From contig JADJQQ010000001.1 of the NCBI GenBank assembly GCA_016712625.1, positions 1,488,001 to 1,552,000 on the forward strand: 64,000 nucleotides of DNA, read 5' to 3'. Shown piece by piece: positions 27,984-36,540 of the stretch (the first letter of the stretch is position 1; the number at the start of each line of letters is the position of its first letter). Both the position numbers and the translations under genes were made by a program. The DNA is from Candidatus Competibacteraceae bacterium (GTDB lineage Bacteria; Pseudomonadota; Gammaproteobacteria; Competibacterales; Competibacteraceae). The notes beneath the pieces are model-generated. The model did no database searches. It was given only the letters and a program-made list of their open reading frames with translations, and was not told the origin of the DNA.

Positions 27984-29405
27984 TTAACCCTCGTTTCCCC
28001 GCCCATATACGTCCTCAAACCGAACGATATCGTCTTCGCTCAAATAGCTACCGGACTGGATTTCGATGATCTCCAGCGGAATTTTTCCCGGATTGCTTAA
28101 CCGGTGCTGGACGCCGACCGGGATGTAGGTTGACTGATTTTCGGTCAGCAAGAAGGATTCATCCCCGCGATTGATACGCGCGGCGCCGCTGACCACCACC
28201 CAATGTTCGGCGCGGTGGTGGTGCATCTGGGCCGAGATGCAAGCGCCGGGCTTGACCATGATCCGCTTAACCTGGAAGCGCGACTCAGAATCAATCGAAT
28301 CGTAAAAGCCCCAAGGTCGATAGACCTTACGGTGGCTTCGCCCTTCCGAACGCTGGCTGGCCTTGAGTTGATCGACCACCGCCTTGACTTCCTGCACCCG
28401 TGCTTTGCTGGCGACCAGTACGGCGTCGGCGGTCTCGACCACGACCAGATCATCCACGCCGACCGTCGCCACCAACCGGGTCGCCGCATCGACGTAGGTG
28501 TCGCGGGTATCGACGGCGATCACATCGCCACGGGTGATATTACCATCGCCGTCGCGCGCGCCGACCGACCACAATGCTGACCAAGAGCCGATATCGTTCC
28601 AACCGACAGTCAATGGGATGACCACGGCGCGGTCGGTTTGCTCCATCACGGCGTAGTCGATGGAGTTCTTGGGGCAGTCGGTGAACAGTTTGCGATCCAA
28701 CCACAGGAAATCGGTATCGAGCCGGCTGGCGGCGAACGCCTGCTGGCAGGCGGCTAGCATGGCGGGAGCTAGACGTTCCAGTTCGGCTAAAAATACCGAA
28801 GCCCGAAACATGAACATGCCGCTGTTCCAGGAGTAATCGCCAGATTCCAGATAGCGTTGCGCGGTGGTTGCATCCGGTTTTTCGACGAAGCGCTCTACCG
28901 CGCATACCGCCGATTTTTCCAGTGGAGCGCCAGCCTTGATATAGCCATAGCCGGTTTCCGGGGTGGTGGGCACGATACCGAAAGTGATCAAGCGGCCCAT
29001 CTCGGCGTACGGGGCCACTTGGCGGACGGCGGCGCGAAAGCCTTCCACATCGGCGATAGCATGATCGGCCGGCAGAATCAGCAAGGTGGGATCGGCACCC
29101 TCGCGCCGGGCGTGCAGAGCGGCGACCGCGGCGGCCGGCCCGGTATTGCGACCGACCGGCTCTAAAATCACCGTGGCCGGATGGATGCCGGCGGCGCGCA
29201 ACTGCTCGGCCACCATGAAGCGGTGCTCCTCGTTGCATACCACCAGCGGCGCGCTGACCTCGCTTTGGCCAGCGATCCGCAAGGCGGTGTTTTGTAGCAT
29301 GGTTTGTTCGTTCACCAGCGGCAGGAACTGCTTGGGATACGACTCCCGCGACAGCGGCCATAACCGGCTGCCACTGCCGCCGGAGAGGATGACAGGAACG
29401 ATCAT
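27984..29405 (-). CDS. manC: mannose-1-phosphate guanylyltransferase / mannose-6-phosphate isomerase
   Basis: A bifunctional AlgA/ManC-type enzyme of 473 residues. The N-terminal nucleotidyltransferase has LSGGSGSRLWPLSRESYPKQ and FVEKPD; the C-terminal cupin (about residues 350-470) has the type II isomerase features RPWGFYDSID and QMHHHRAEHWVVVSG with metal-binding His. It makes GDP-mannose from mannose-1-phosphate. The ATG at 29405 overlaps the ugd stop in an ATGA junction. Confidence 0.95.
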   Translation of the reverse strand: MIVPVILSGGSGSRLWPLSRESYPKQFLPLVNEQTMLQNTALRIAGQSEVSAPLVVCNEEHRFMVAEQLRAAGIHPATVILEPVGRNTGPAAAVAALHARREGADPTLLILPADHAIADVEGFRAAVRQVAPYAEMGRLITFGIVPTTPETGYGYIKAGAPLEKSAVCAVERFVEKPDATTAQRYLESGDYSWNSGMFMFRASVFLAELERLAPAMLAACQQAFAASRLDTDFLWLDRKLFTDCPKNSIDYAVMEQTDRAVVIPLTVGWNDIGSWSALWSVGARDGDGNITRGDVIAVDTRDTYVDAATRLVATVGVDDLVVVETADAVLVASKARVQEVKAVVDQLKASQRSEGRSHRKVYRPWGFYDSIDSESRFQVKRIMVKPGACISAQMHHHRAEHWVVVSGAARINRGDESFLLTENQSTYIPVGVQHRLSNPGKIPLEIIEIQSGSYLSEDDIVRFEDVYGRGNEG

Positions 29406-30733
29406 AAAAGCTGGCCTCGGCCGATGGCGTAATAGATGAAGCCGGCTTGACGCATGTAATCAGGGTCGTACAGGTTACGGCCATCGAAAATGAGCGGTTG
29501 CTTGAGCTGTTGGCGGATGGCGTCGAAATTAGGGCTGCGGAACAAGCTCCATTCGGTGACGATAATCAGCGCGTCGGCGTCGGGCAAAACATCCGATGGC
29601 CGAGAGCACAATTGGAAATCGGGCCGTTCGCCGTAAATGCGCCGCGCCTCCTCCATGGCCGCCGGATCGTAAGCCCGAATCGTGCAGCCTTCCTGCCACA
29701 AGGCTTCCAGCAGATTGCGGCTAGGCGCTTCGCGCATGTCGTCGGTGCCCGGTTTGAACGCCAGCCCCCACAGCGCGAAGGTTCGTCCGCGCAATTCTCC
29801 GCCGAAGTGGCGTTTCAGTTTGTCGAACAACAGATTTTTCTGTCGCTCGTTAACGGACTCGACGGCCTGAAGCAGGGTGGCTTCATAGTTGATCGAACGG
29901 GCGGTGTACTCCAATGCCTTGACATCCTTCGGAAAGCAGGAACCGCCGTAACCGCAACCGGGATAGATGAAATGGTAACCGATGCGGGGATCGGCCCCGA
30001 TTCCGATCCGGACTTTCTCGATGTCCGCGCCCAAACGTTCAGCCAGATTGGCCATCTCGTTCATGAAACTGATCTTGGTGGCCAAGATGGCGTTGGCGGC
30101 GTATTTCGTCATCTCCGCCGAGCGAACGTCCATTTCGATCAGCCGGTCGTGGTTGCGGTTGAAGGGCGCGTACAGGTTGCGCAATTGCAGGGTCGCTCGG
30201 TGATCGTCGCTGCCCACGATAATTCGGTCTGGCCGCATAAAATCTTTGATGGCCGCGCCTTCTTTCAGAAATTCCGGATTGGAAACGACGGAGAATGGAA
30301 TGGTGACCCCACGGTCGGCCAGCGCGGCGGCGACGGTATCGCGCACCACGTCGGCGGTGCCCACCGGCACGGTGGATTTATTGATGATGACCCGGTACGC
30401 ATCCAGGTGCTGGCCGATGGTATGCGCTACGGCGCGCACATGTTGCAAATCAGCCGAGCCATCCTCGTCAGGTGGCGTTCCAACAGCGATGAACTGAAAC
30501 AGACCGTGAGCGACACCCGCGGCCACATCGGTCGTAAAGCGCAATCGGCCACTTTCGCTGTTCCGCGCCACCAAATCATCAAGGCCAGGTTCGTGAATCG
30601 GAATTTCACCGCGCTGGAGCATCTCGATCTTGCGGGGATCGATGTCCACACACAATACATCGTTGCCCACATCAGCAAAACAGGCGCCCGTAACGAGTCC
30701 GACATAGCCGGAACCAAAGATGGTGATTTTCAT
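29402..30733 (-). CDS. ugd: UDP-glucose 6-dehydrogenase
   Basis: Oxidises UDP-glucose to UDP-glucuronate with two NAD. The 443-residue protein has the Rossmann start KITIFGSGYVGLVTGACFA, the catalytic Cys in GCGYGGSCFPKD and a C-terminal nucleotide domain with WGLAFKPGTDDMREAPS. The ATG at 30733 is preceded by GGGAG at 5 bases. It is the first gene of the nucleotide-sugar operon and is divergent from uvrD over a 123-base gap. Confidence 0.96.
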   Translation of the reverse strand: MKITIFGSGYVGLVTGACFADVGNDVLCVDIDPRKIEMLQRGEIPIHEPGLDDLVARNSESGRLRFTTDVAAGVAHGLFQFIAVGTPPDEDGSADLQHVRAVAHTIGQHLDAYRVIINKSTVPVGTADVVRDTVAAALADRGVTIPFSVVSNPEFLKEGAAIKDFMRPDRIIVGSDDHRATLQLRNLYAPFNRNHDRLIEMDVRSAEMTKYAANAILATKISFMNEMANLAERLGADIEKVRIGIGADPRIGYHFIYPGCGYGGSCFPKDVKALEYTARSINYEATLLQAVESVNERQKNLLFDKLKRHFGGELRGRTFALWGLAFKPGTDDMREAPSRNLLEALWQEGCTIRAYDPAAMEEARRIYGERPDFQLCSRPSDVLPDADALIIVTEWSLFRSPNFDAIRQQLKQPLIFDGRNLYDPDYMRQAGFIYYAIGRGQLL

Positions 30734-30856
30734 GAGTACTCCCAAATAACAAACGAACGACTATCTGAAACGAACGTCAGAATTGCCTTGGCGTATTTTA
30801 AGGGGATGCACTTTAACATAAGCCTGAATGGGACGGTTTTGCTAGAATCGCCGCTC

Positions 30857-33049
30857 ATGGATGTTTCCTGGATTCTCGACGATCTTAATGAACCCCAGCG
30901 TCAGGCTGTAACCGCTCCACTGGGATTTTTACGGGTGCTGGCTGGAGCGGGCAGCGGCAAAACGCGGGTATTGACCCGCCGCATCGCTTGGTTGCTGGCG
31001 GTAAACCACGCTTCGCCTTGGTCGATACTGGCGGTGACGTTCACCAACAAAGCAGCGGCCGAGATGCGAGGCCGGGTCGAAGCGATGCTGGACCAACCCA
31101 TCGGCGGGTTGTGGATTGGCACCTTTCACGGCATCGCCCACCGCTTGTTGCGCCAGCACTGGCAGGAGGCTCGCTTGCCGCGCGCCTTCCAGATTCTGGA
31201 CAGCGACGATCAAAATCGCTTGCTGAAGCGAATCCTACGCAGCCTGAATCTGGATGAGAAAAAATGGCCACCCGCGCAGATCGCCGGCTTTATCAACCGC
31301 TGCAAGGATGAGGGCCAGCGCGCCGCTGATCTCCATGACGACAAAGATCCGGTCAAACGTCAATACCAGCGGATTTATGCGCTCTATCAGCAGGAATGCG
31401 AGCGCGGCGGGTTGGTGGATTTCGGCGAACTGCTACTGCGCGCCTACGAGCTGTGGCGCGATAACGCGGATTTGCTGATCCATTACCGCGAGCGGTTTCG
31501 CCATATCCTGGTGGATGAATTCCAGGATACCAATACCATCCAGTATAACTGGGTGCGATTGCTCGGCGGCCAGGGCGACGTGTTTATCGTGGGCGACGAC
31601 GATCAGTGCGTTTACGGATGGCGAGGCTCAAAGGTCGAAAACATTCAAAAATTCGCCGATGATTTTCCCGGTACCCAAACCATCCGGTTGGAACAAAATT
31701 ATCGGTCCAGCCAACACATCCTCAAAGCCGCCAATGCGCTCATCAATCATAACGTGGGACGGTTGGGAAAAAACCTGTGGACCGCCGACGGCGACGGTGA
31801 GCCGATCCAGATTTACAGCGCCTTTAATGAGGTCGATGAGGCGCGATTTGTAGTCGGACGGATCCGTCAGTGGGTGGAGCAGGGGGGACGACGGCGAGAT
31901 GTCGCGATCCTGTATCGCTCCAACGCCCAGTCCCGCTTGTTTGAGGAAACCTTGATCGGGATGGCGATCCCCTATCGGATTTATGGGGGTTTGCGTTTCT
32001 TCGAGCGTGCTGAAATCAAGGACGCGCTGGCCTATCTTCGCCTGGTCGCCAATCGTGACGACGATCCGTCGTTCGAACGAGTGGCTAACACCCCGCCGCG
32101 CGGTATCGGCGAGCGGACGCTTGATTTATTGCGAGAGACGGCCCGCGCGCAGGGCGGCTCGCTATGGCAGAGCGCGTTGCAACTTTTGAGCGGCGGCGGA
32201 TTGAGCGGACGGGCCGCCAATGCCGTGCGCGGCTTTCTTAGTCTGATCGAGCGGCTGGATCACGACAGCCAAGGCCAGCCGTTGCTGCTACGGGTGCAAC
32301 ATGTGGTTCGCCATGGCGGACTGCTGGCGATGTACGAGCAATCGAAAATCGACAAAGGGGAGATGCGGGTCGAAAATCTGGAGGAGCTGATTAACGCCAG
32401 CGGGGATTTTGCAACCCATTCCGATGCCGTGATTGTCGGTGTAAACCCGGATGGGTTGGACTGGTTGAATGCTTTTTTGGCCCACGCCGCCTTGGAATCT
32501 GGCCGGGGACAGGGATCGGCGGGCGACGCTCGCGTGCAGCTGATGACGCTGCACATGGCCAAGGGATTGGAGTTTCCAGTCGTGTTTTTAGCCGGGTTAG
32601 AGGAGGGGCTGTTTCCCCACGGCCGTTCGGTGGCGTCACCGCGCCAACTGGAGGAAGAACGGCGGCTGGCTTATGTCGGGGTAACGCGCGCCAAGCAACA
32701 GCTCTATTTGAGCTATGCCGAACAGCGCACGCTCTACGGTCGCGACAATTATTCCGCTCCTTCGCGTTTCGTCAGCGAAATCCCCGCCGAACTCACGCGC
32801 GAGGTGCGCGCTCGAACCAAACCGCGAAGAGCGAGCTTGCTTGCGCCAGCGGCTGCCGTGGCCACTGCGGTTGCCCCGGCTGCTGGCTTACAGCCCCGGC
32901 AACGAGTCCGTCATGCCCAGTTCGGCGATGGCGTGGTGCTGGATGTCGAGGGCGCCGGCTACCATGCGCGCGCGCGCGTGGATTTTCCCAAGGCAGGCGG
33001 CGTCAAGTGGCTGGTGGTCGCTTACGCCAAGCTGGAGTTGCTGGGATGA
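30857..33049 (+). CDS. uvrD: DNA helicase II
   Basis: UvrD unwinds DNA 3' to 5' in nucleotide excision and mismatch repair. The 730-residue protein contains all SF1A motifs: AGAGSGKTRVLTRR, FTNKAAAEMRGR, VDEFQDTN, GDDDQCVYGWRG, QNYRSSQHIL, TLHMAKGLEFP and VGVTRAKQQLYL. The C-terminal RVRHAQFGDGVVLD is the Tudor-like domain seen in UvrD and PcrA. The true start is the ATG at 30857 (MDVSWILDDLNEPQ); the open frame to its left is antisense to ugd and has no homology. Confidence 0.96.
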   Translation: MDVSWILDDLNEPQRQAVTAPLGFLRVLAGAGSGKTRVLTRRIAWLLAVNHASPWSILAVTFTNKAAAEMRGRVEAMLDQPIGGLWIGTFHGIAHRLLRQHWQEARLPRAFQILDSDDQNRLLKRILRSLNLDEKKWPPAQIAGFINRCKDEGQRAADLHDDKDPVKRQYQRIYALYQQECERGGLVDFGELLLRAYELWRDNADLLIHYRERFRHILVDEFQDTNTIQYNWVRLLGGQGDVFIVGDDDQCVYGWRGSKVENIQKFADDFPGTQTIRLEQNYRSSQHILKAANALINHNVGRLGKNLWTADGDGEPIQIYSAFNEVDEARFVVGRIRQWVEQGGRRRDVAILYRSNAQSRLFEETLIGMAIPYRIYGGLRFFERAEIKDALAYLRLVANRDDDPSFERVANTPPRGIGERTLDLLRETARAQGGSLWQSALQLLSGGGLSGRAANAVRGFLSLIERLDHDSQGQPLLLRVQHVVRHGGLLAMYEQSKIDKGEMRVENLEELINASGDFATHSDAVIVGVNPDGLDWLNAFLAHAALESGRGQGSAGDARVQLMTLHMAKGLEFPVVFLAGLEEGLFPHGRSVASPRQLEEERRLAYVGVTRAKQQLYLSYAEQRTLYGRDNYSAPSRFVSEIPAELTREVRARTKPRRASLLAPAAAVATAVAPAAGLQPRQRVRHAQFGDGVVLDVEGAGYHARARVDFPKAGGVKWLVVAYAKLELLG

Positions 33050-33068
33050 GTCGAACCGGCTGATCCGC

Positions 33069-33093
33069 AGGCGGGCTGTGGCCTCTTTTTTTT
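33069..33093 (+). terminator. possible terminator after uvrD
   Basis: A short stem AGGC-GCCT with an eight-base loop followed by C and eight T, starting 19 bases after the uvrD stop. The stem is weak, so this is tentative. The next 180 bases are AT-rich without a gene and probably contain the promoter of the following ATPase. Confidence 0.35.
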
Positions 33094-33275
33094 CTACAAA
33101 AAAATAATAAAAATGGCCTAAAAATACCAATTAAAGGTATTTGATAATTTTTTGATGCATATTTTATATTTTCTAATGATAATAAGTTGATGATGTAGAG
33201 TGTTATACCCTTTTTATTTTATTAATCCCGTTTATTAGTAATCTATATGGATCAACCATTGATGCGTATTAAGAA

Positions 33276-35135
33276 ATGACCGCAATCTCACAAAATTCCC
33301 CGACCGCAACGGCTCGCATGTTTCCAAATGGCACTGACTCTCGCTTCAGCCCGACGCCGAAGCCCCGCGTTCCCGAACACCGGCTCACTTTAAAAGAAGT
33401 GTTGGATGAGTTGGTTACCGATCAGTTGGTCGCCAAGACCGATGCTGAACAAACGCTCGCCGGTTCCAGAATGGAGCGGAGCGAACTGCATCCGTTGGTG
33501 GTGATCGCGAACAAAAAACTCCACCATTTACGGTCACCGCAGCAAGTTCTGAGCCTGGAAATCCTGACCGAGTGGTTGGCTGGCAAGGCGGAATTACCTT
33601 ATTTGCGCATTGATCCGCTCAAGCTGGATATTGCGGCGGTGGAGCGGCTGTTGCCGTTTATCTCGTTCGAATATGCCGCCCGCTATCAGATTTTGCCGAT
33701 TGCAGCGGATGAGACCCGCGTGGTATTCGCTACCACCGAGCCTTGGTTGACCGACTGGCAGAGCGTGTTGCGGCAAACCTTGCGCCGCGATATCGAACGG
33801 GTCATCGCCAATCCGCTGGATGTCAATCGGTACCAGATGGAGTTCTACGGCGTCTCGCGTTCGGTGCGCGGTGCCCTGAAAGGCGCGGCCGAACCGGTTT
33901 CCGCCATCCTCAACTTCGAACAGTTGCTCGAACTGGGCCGACGGGGCGAATTGAGCGCCGATGAACGGCCCATCGTCCAAATCGTGGACTGGCTGCTGCA
34001 ATACGCGTTCTCCCAGCGGGCCAGCGACATCCATCTGGAACCTCGGCGCGAACAGGGTTACATCCGCTTCCGCATTGATGGCGTGCTGAATGCGATTTAT
34101 CAGTTACCGCCCTCGGTGATGAGCGCCGTCACCAGCCGCATCAAAATATTGGGGCGGATGGATGTGGCTGAGAAGCGCCGGCCACAGGACGGTCGCATCA
34201 AGACTCGTACTCCGGCCGGCCGCGAGATCGAACTGCGGCTTTCCACCATGCCCACCGTTTTCGGCGAAAAATGCGTGCTACGCATTTTCGATCCGGACAC
34301 GGCGGTCAAAAGTTTCGGCCAACTCGGCTTCGCACCCGCTGAAGAAGCCGCCTGGCGGACAATGATCGCCCGCCCGCACGGCATCGTGCTGGTGACCGGG
34401 CCGACCGGTTCCGGCAAGACCACCACCTTATATACCACGCTCAAGCAGCTGGCCGCGCCCGAAGTCAATGTTTGCACGGTTGAAGACCCCATCGAGATGG
34501 TGGCGCCGGAACTCAATCAGATGCAAATCCAGCCGGCCATTGATCTCGGTTTCGCGCAAGGCATTCGCACGTTGTTGCGGCAGGATCCGGACATCATCAT
34601 GGTGGGGGAAATCCGCGATCTGGAGACGGCGCAGATGGCGGTGCAGGCGGCGCTGACCGGCCACTTGGTGCTTTCAACCCTGCATACCAATGATGCCGCG
34701 TCGGCCATAACCCGTTTGCTTGATCTCGGCGTGCCTTATTATCTGATCCAGAACGTGTTGATCGGAGTGATGGCGCAACGCTTGGTGCGGACGCTCTGCA
34801 CCCATTGCAAGGGAGCCGAACAAATCGATGAGGTGTTGTGGGGTGCGCTGGTCAGGCCCTGGCCGATACCCAAACCGGCGACCATCGGTGCGCCAAAAGG
34901 CTGTCCTGAATGTCGCAATACCGGCTATTTGGGGCGGGTCGGCCTGTATGAACTGCTGACGGTAACGCCGGGATTACGCCGCTTGTTTCGGTCGGAAATG
35001 GATGAGGAAACCTTGCGGCGCGGCGCTTTCGAGCAGGGAATGCGGCCGTTGCGGGTTGGAGCGGCGCTTCAGATCGCGGCGGGATTGACTACTTTCGAGG
35101 AAGTCGTGCAGATTTTGCCGCCCCTGACAGAGTGA
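33276..35135 (+). CDS. GspE/PilB-family secretion ATPase
   Basis: A 619-residue hexameric ATPase of the type II secretion/type IV pilus group. It has an N-terminal GspE_N-like domain (about residues 100-190), then SQRASDIHLEPRREQGYIRF, Walker A TGPTGSGKTTTLYTTL, the Walker B region QDPDIIMVGEIRD, the His box LSTLHTNDAASAITRL and the zinc tetracysteine pair CTHC / CPEC. No pilin, platform protein or secretin gene adjoins it, so it may act with a system encoded elsewhere. Start chosen at the first ATG after an AT-rich gap; the ribosome binding site is poor and a start at MFPNG (about 14 codons later) is possible. Confidence 0.88.
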   Translation: MTAISQNSPTATARMFPNGTDSRFSPTPKPRVPEHRLTLKEVLDELVTDQLVAKTDAEQTLAGSRMERSELHPLVVIANKKLHHLRSPQQVLSLEILTEWLAGKAELPYLRIDPLKLDIAAVERLLPFISFEYAARYQILPIAADETRVVFATTEPWLTDWQSVLRQTLRRDIERVIANPLDVNRYQMEFYGVSRSVRGALKGAAEPVSAILNFEQLLELGRRGELSADERPIVQIVDWLLQYAFSQRASDIHLEPRREQGYIRFRIDGVLNAIYQLPPSVMSAVTSRIKILGRMDVAEKRRPQDGRIKTRTPAGREIELRLSTMPTVFGEKCVLRIFDPDTAVKSFGQLGFAPAEEAAWRTMIARPHGIVLVTGPTGSGKTTTLYTTLKQLAAPEVNVCTVEDPIEMVAPELNQMQIQPAIDLGFAQGIRTLLRQDPDIIMVGEIRDLETAQMAVQAALTGHLVLSTLHTNDAASAITRLLDLGVPYYLIQNVLIGVMAQRLVRTLCTHCKGAEQIDEVLWGALVRPWPIPKPATIGAPKGCPECRNTGYLGRVGLYELLTVTPGLRRLFRSEMDEETLRRGAFEQGMRPLRVGAALQIAAGLTTFEEVVQILPPLTE

Positions 35136-35296
35136 GCGGTCCGTGATGGATTGTTGCCATGCATCACGAGTTTTTTGACTAAATTGTTTCGAAAGCACAC
35201 AATATATTTGTGTTTTTTTATACACGGTTTCCAATGCTTAACCATTCAAAACAAATTGCCTTTCCAACAACAACACTAAATTATAAGGGGTGCGCG

Positions 35297-35923
35297 ATGT
35301 CTTCCAAGATCCGTAAATGTGCTGTGGCGGCGGCCTTGGCCAGCGGTTTGTTGACCGGGGTTGTCCAGGCTTATGAAGCGGGCGATTGGGTGGTCCGAGG
35401 CGGTATCTGGGGCGTGTTCCCGAAATCCGACAACCTGAGTCTTGGACCAGGCGCTAACATTGATGTCGATAACGGCTATAGTTTCGGCTTTAACGTGACC
35501 TACATGGCCACGCGGAACATCGGGATTGAGGTGTTAGGCGCGTGGCCGTTTAGTCACGACATCAAACTCAGCGGCGCGGGTAAGGTTGCCGAAACCAAGC
35601 ATCTTCCCCCGACGGTGACCGTTCAGTACCATTTCCTGCCTGACAGTAACATCCGGCCTTATGCCGGCGTTGGTTTTAACTACACCATCTTTTTCGATGA
35701 AGAAACCAAAGGCGCTCTGTCGGGAGCCGATCTGGATCTAGATGATTCCTGGGGTTTGGCGGGACAGGTGGGCGTCGATATCGACGTGGCGCCGAACTGG
35801 TTCGTCAACTTCGACGTTCATTACATTGATATCGATACCAAAGCCAAGTTGAATGGACAGGGTATCGGCACCGTCGAAATCGATCCTTGGGTGGTCGGCA
35901 TCAATGTCGGTACCCGCTTCTAA
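35297..35923 (+). CDS. ompW: OmpW-family outer membrane protein
   Basis: A 208-residue protein with a signal peptide (VAAALASGLLTGVVQA before YEAGDW) and an OmpW-type eight-stranded barrel. Family marks are GDWVVRGGIWGVFPKSD, the mid-barrel PPTVTVQYHFLPDSNIRPYAG and the terminal GINVGTRF ending in Phe, as required for outer-membrane insertion. OmpW proteins pass small hydrophobic molecules. AAGGGG stands about 8 bases before the ATG at 35297; an in-frame start 29 codons earlier would mask the signal peptide. Confidence 0.93.
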   Translation: MSSKIRKCAVAAALASGLLTGVVQAYEAGDWVVRGGIWGVFPKSDNLSLGPGANIDVDNGYSFGFNVTYMATRNIGIEVLGAWPFSHDIKLSGAGKVAETKHLPPTVTVQYHFLPDSNIRPYAGVGFNYTIFFDEETKGALSGADLDLDDSWGLAGQVGVDIDVAPNWFVNFDVHYIDIDTKAKLNGQGIGTVEIDPWVVGINVGTRF

Positions 35924-35934
35924 AGCGAAGTGCG

Positions 35935-35962
35935 CCGGCTAGAGCAGGGTTGCTCTGGCCGG
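35935..35962. other. hairpin between ompW and the HMA gene
   Basis: CCGGCTAGAGC AGGGTT GCTCTGGCCGG forms an eleven-pair stem with one T-G wobble, 11 bases after the ompW stop. There is no T run, so it may stabilise the mRNA end or be a rho-assisted stop between the convergent genes. Confidence 0.55.
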
Positions 35963-36048
35963 AACCGCGCCTGAAGCCTCCCCGCGTCACGCCAGTGATC
36001 CGGCAGGGGGCTTGCGTTCGAAAGCAGAATCGGGCAATCGCAATTCTT

Positions 36049-36249
36049 TCAAGCCTGTTCAGGATATCCCAGAGCTGCTAATGCCGCGCTCAATTCGGTG
36101 CGGATGTCGCTATCCGCCCGTACGGTGACCCGACCCGTCGGCACGTCCACCTGAACATCACGCACTTGCGCATGATGGCCCAGTCCGGTGCGAATGGCGT
36201 TGGCGCAACCACCGCATTTGATGTTCTGGGCCAAGAATTCAAATTCCAT
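36049..36249 (-). CDS. heavy-metal-associated (HMA) domain protein, CopZ-like
   Basis: A 66-residue stand-alone HMA domain (beta-alpha-beta-beta-alpha-beta). The metal-binding CxxC is present in NIKCGGCANAIR, and VDVPTGRVTV and ALAALGYPEQ match the rest of the fold. Such proteins carry copper(I) or zinc. The motif KCGGCA, rather than MxCxxC, is common in heavy-metal transport/detoxification proteins of proteobacteria. No metal ATPase or regulator is nearby. It converges with ompW. Confidence 0.85.
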   Translation of the reverse strand: MEFEFLAQNIKCGGCANAIRTGLGHHAQVRDVQVDVPTGRVTVRADSDIRTELSAALAALGYPEQA

Positions 36250-36341
36250 GCTGGAGTCCTCTGGATGATAGCGCTGGGCGATGAATTTAAAGTATAAGCC
36301 CTGGATGCAAGGCGCACTATGGCAAGACGGAACGGGGATCG

Positions 36342-36358
36342 TGCTCTAATAGAGTGCA
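36342..36358. promoter_or_regulatory. NtrC binding site, distal, upstream of glnA
   Basis: TGCTC-TAATAGA-GTGCA matches the NtrC palindrome TGCAC-N7-GTGCA at nine of ten fixed positions. Its centre lies about 129 bases before the predicted sigma-54 transcription start, the normal place for an enhancer. It is 31 bases from the second site. Confidence 0.75.
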
Positions 36359-36372
36359 TGATATCCATTTTA

Positions 36373-36389
36373 TGCGCCTATAAAGTGCA
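36373..36389. promoter_or_regulatory. NtrC binding site, proximal, upstream of glnA
   Basis: TGCGC-CTATAAA-GTGCA matches the NtrC palindrome at nine of ten fixed positions, centred about 98 bases before the predicted start. The 31-base spacing from the distal site places both on the same DNA face, as at the enteric glnA promoter. Confidence 0.75.
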
Positions 36390-36452
36390 ATATGAAGGTC
36401 AACCGGTCTGAGTACTACGACTAGTTAGCGGCCAAATGAGCAAAAATCACGA

Positions 36453-36468
36453 TGGCATGTTTCGTGCT
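36453..36468 (+). promoter_or_regulatory. sigma-54 promoter of glnA
   Basis: TGGCATGTTTCGTGCT has the essential GG and GC dinucleotides of the -24/-12 elements separated by exactly 10 bases, with TGGCA fully matching. The transcription start would be near 36479, leaving a leader of about 62 bases. The two NtrC sites upstream support it. Confidence 0.75.
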
Positions 36469-36540
36469 CCAACCGGGCCAACTTATCAATTTTCTCTATT
36501 TGATTGACTGATCGACCCCCATTTTTAACCCGAGGAATCA

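Noticed and set aside
29447..30856. Open frame of about 470 codons continuous with uvrD on its left
   Set aside because: It is antisense to ugd over its full length and shows no family sequence. The helicase begins at the ATG at 30857.
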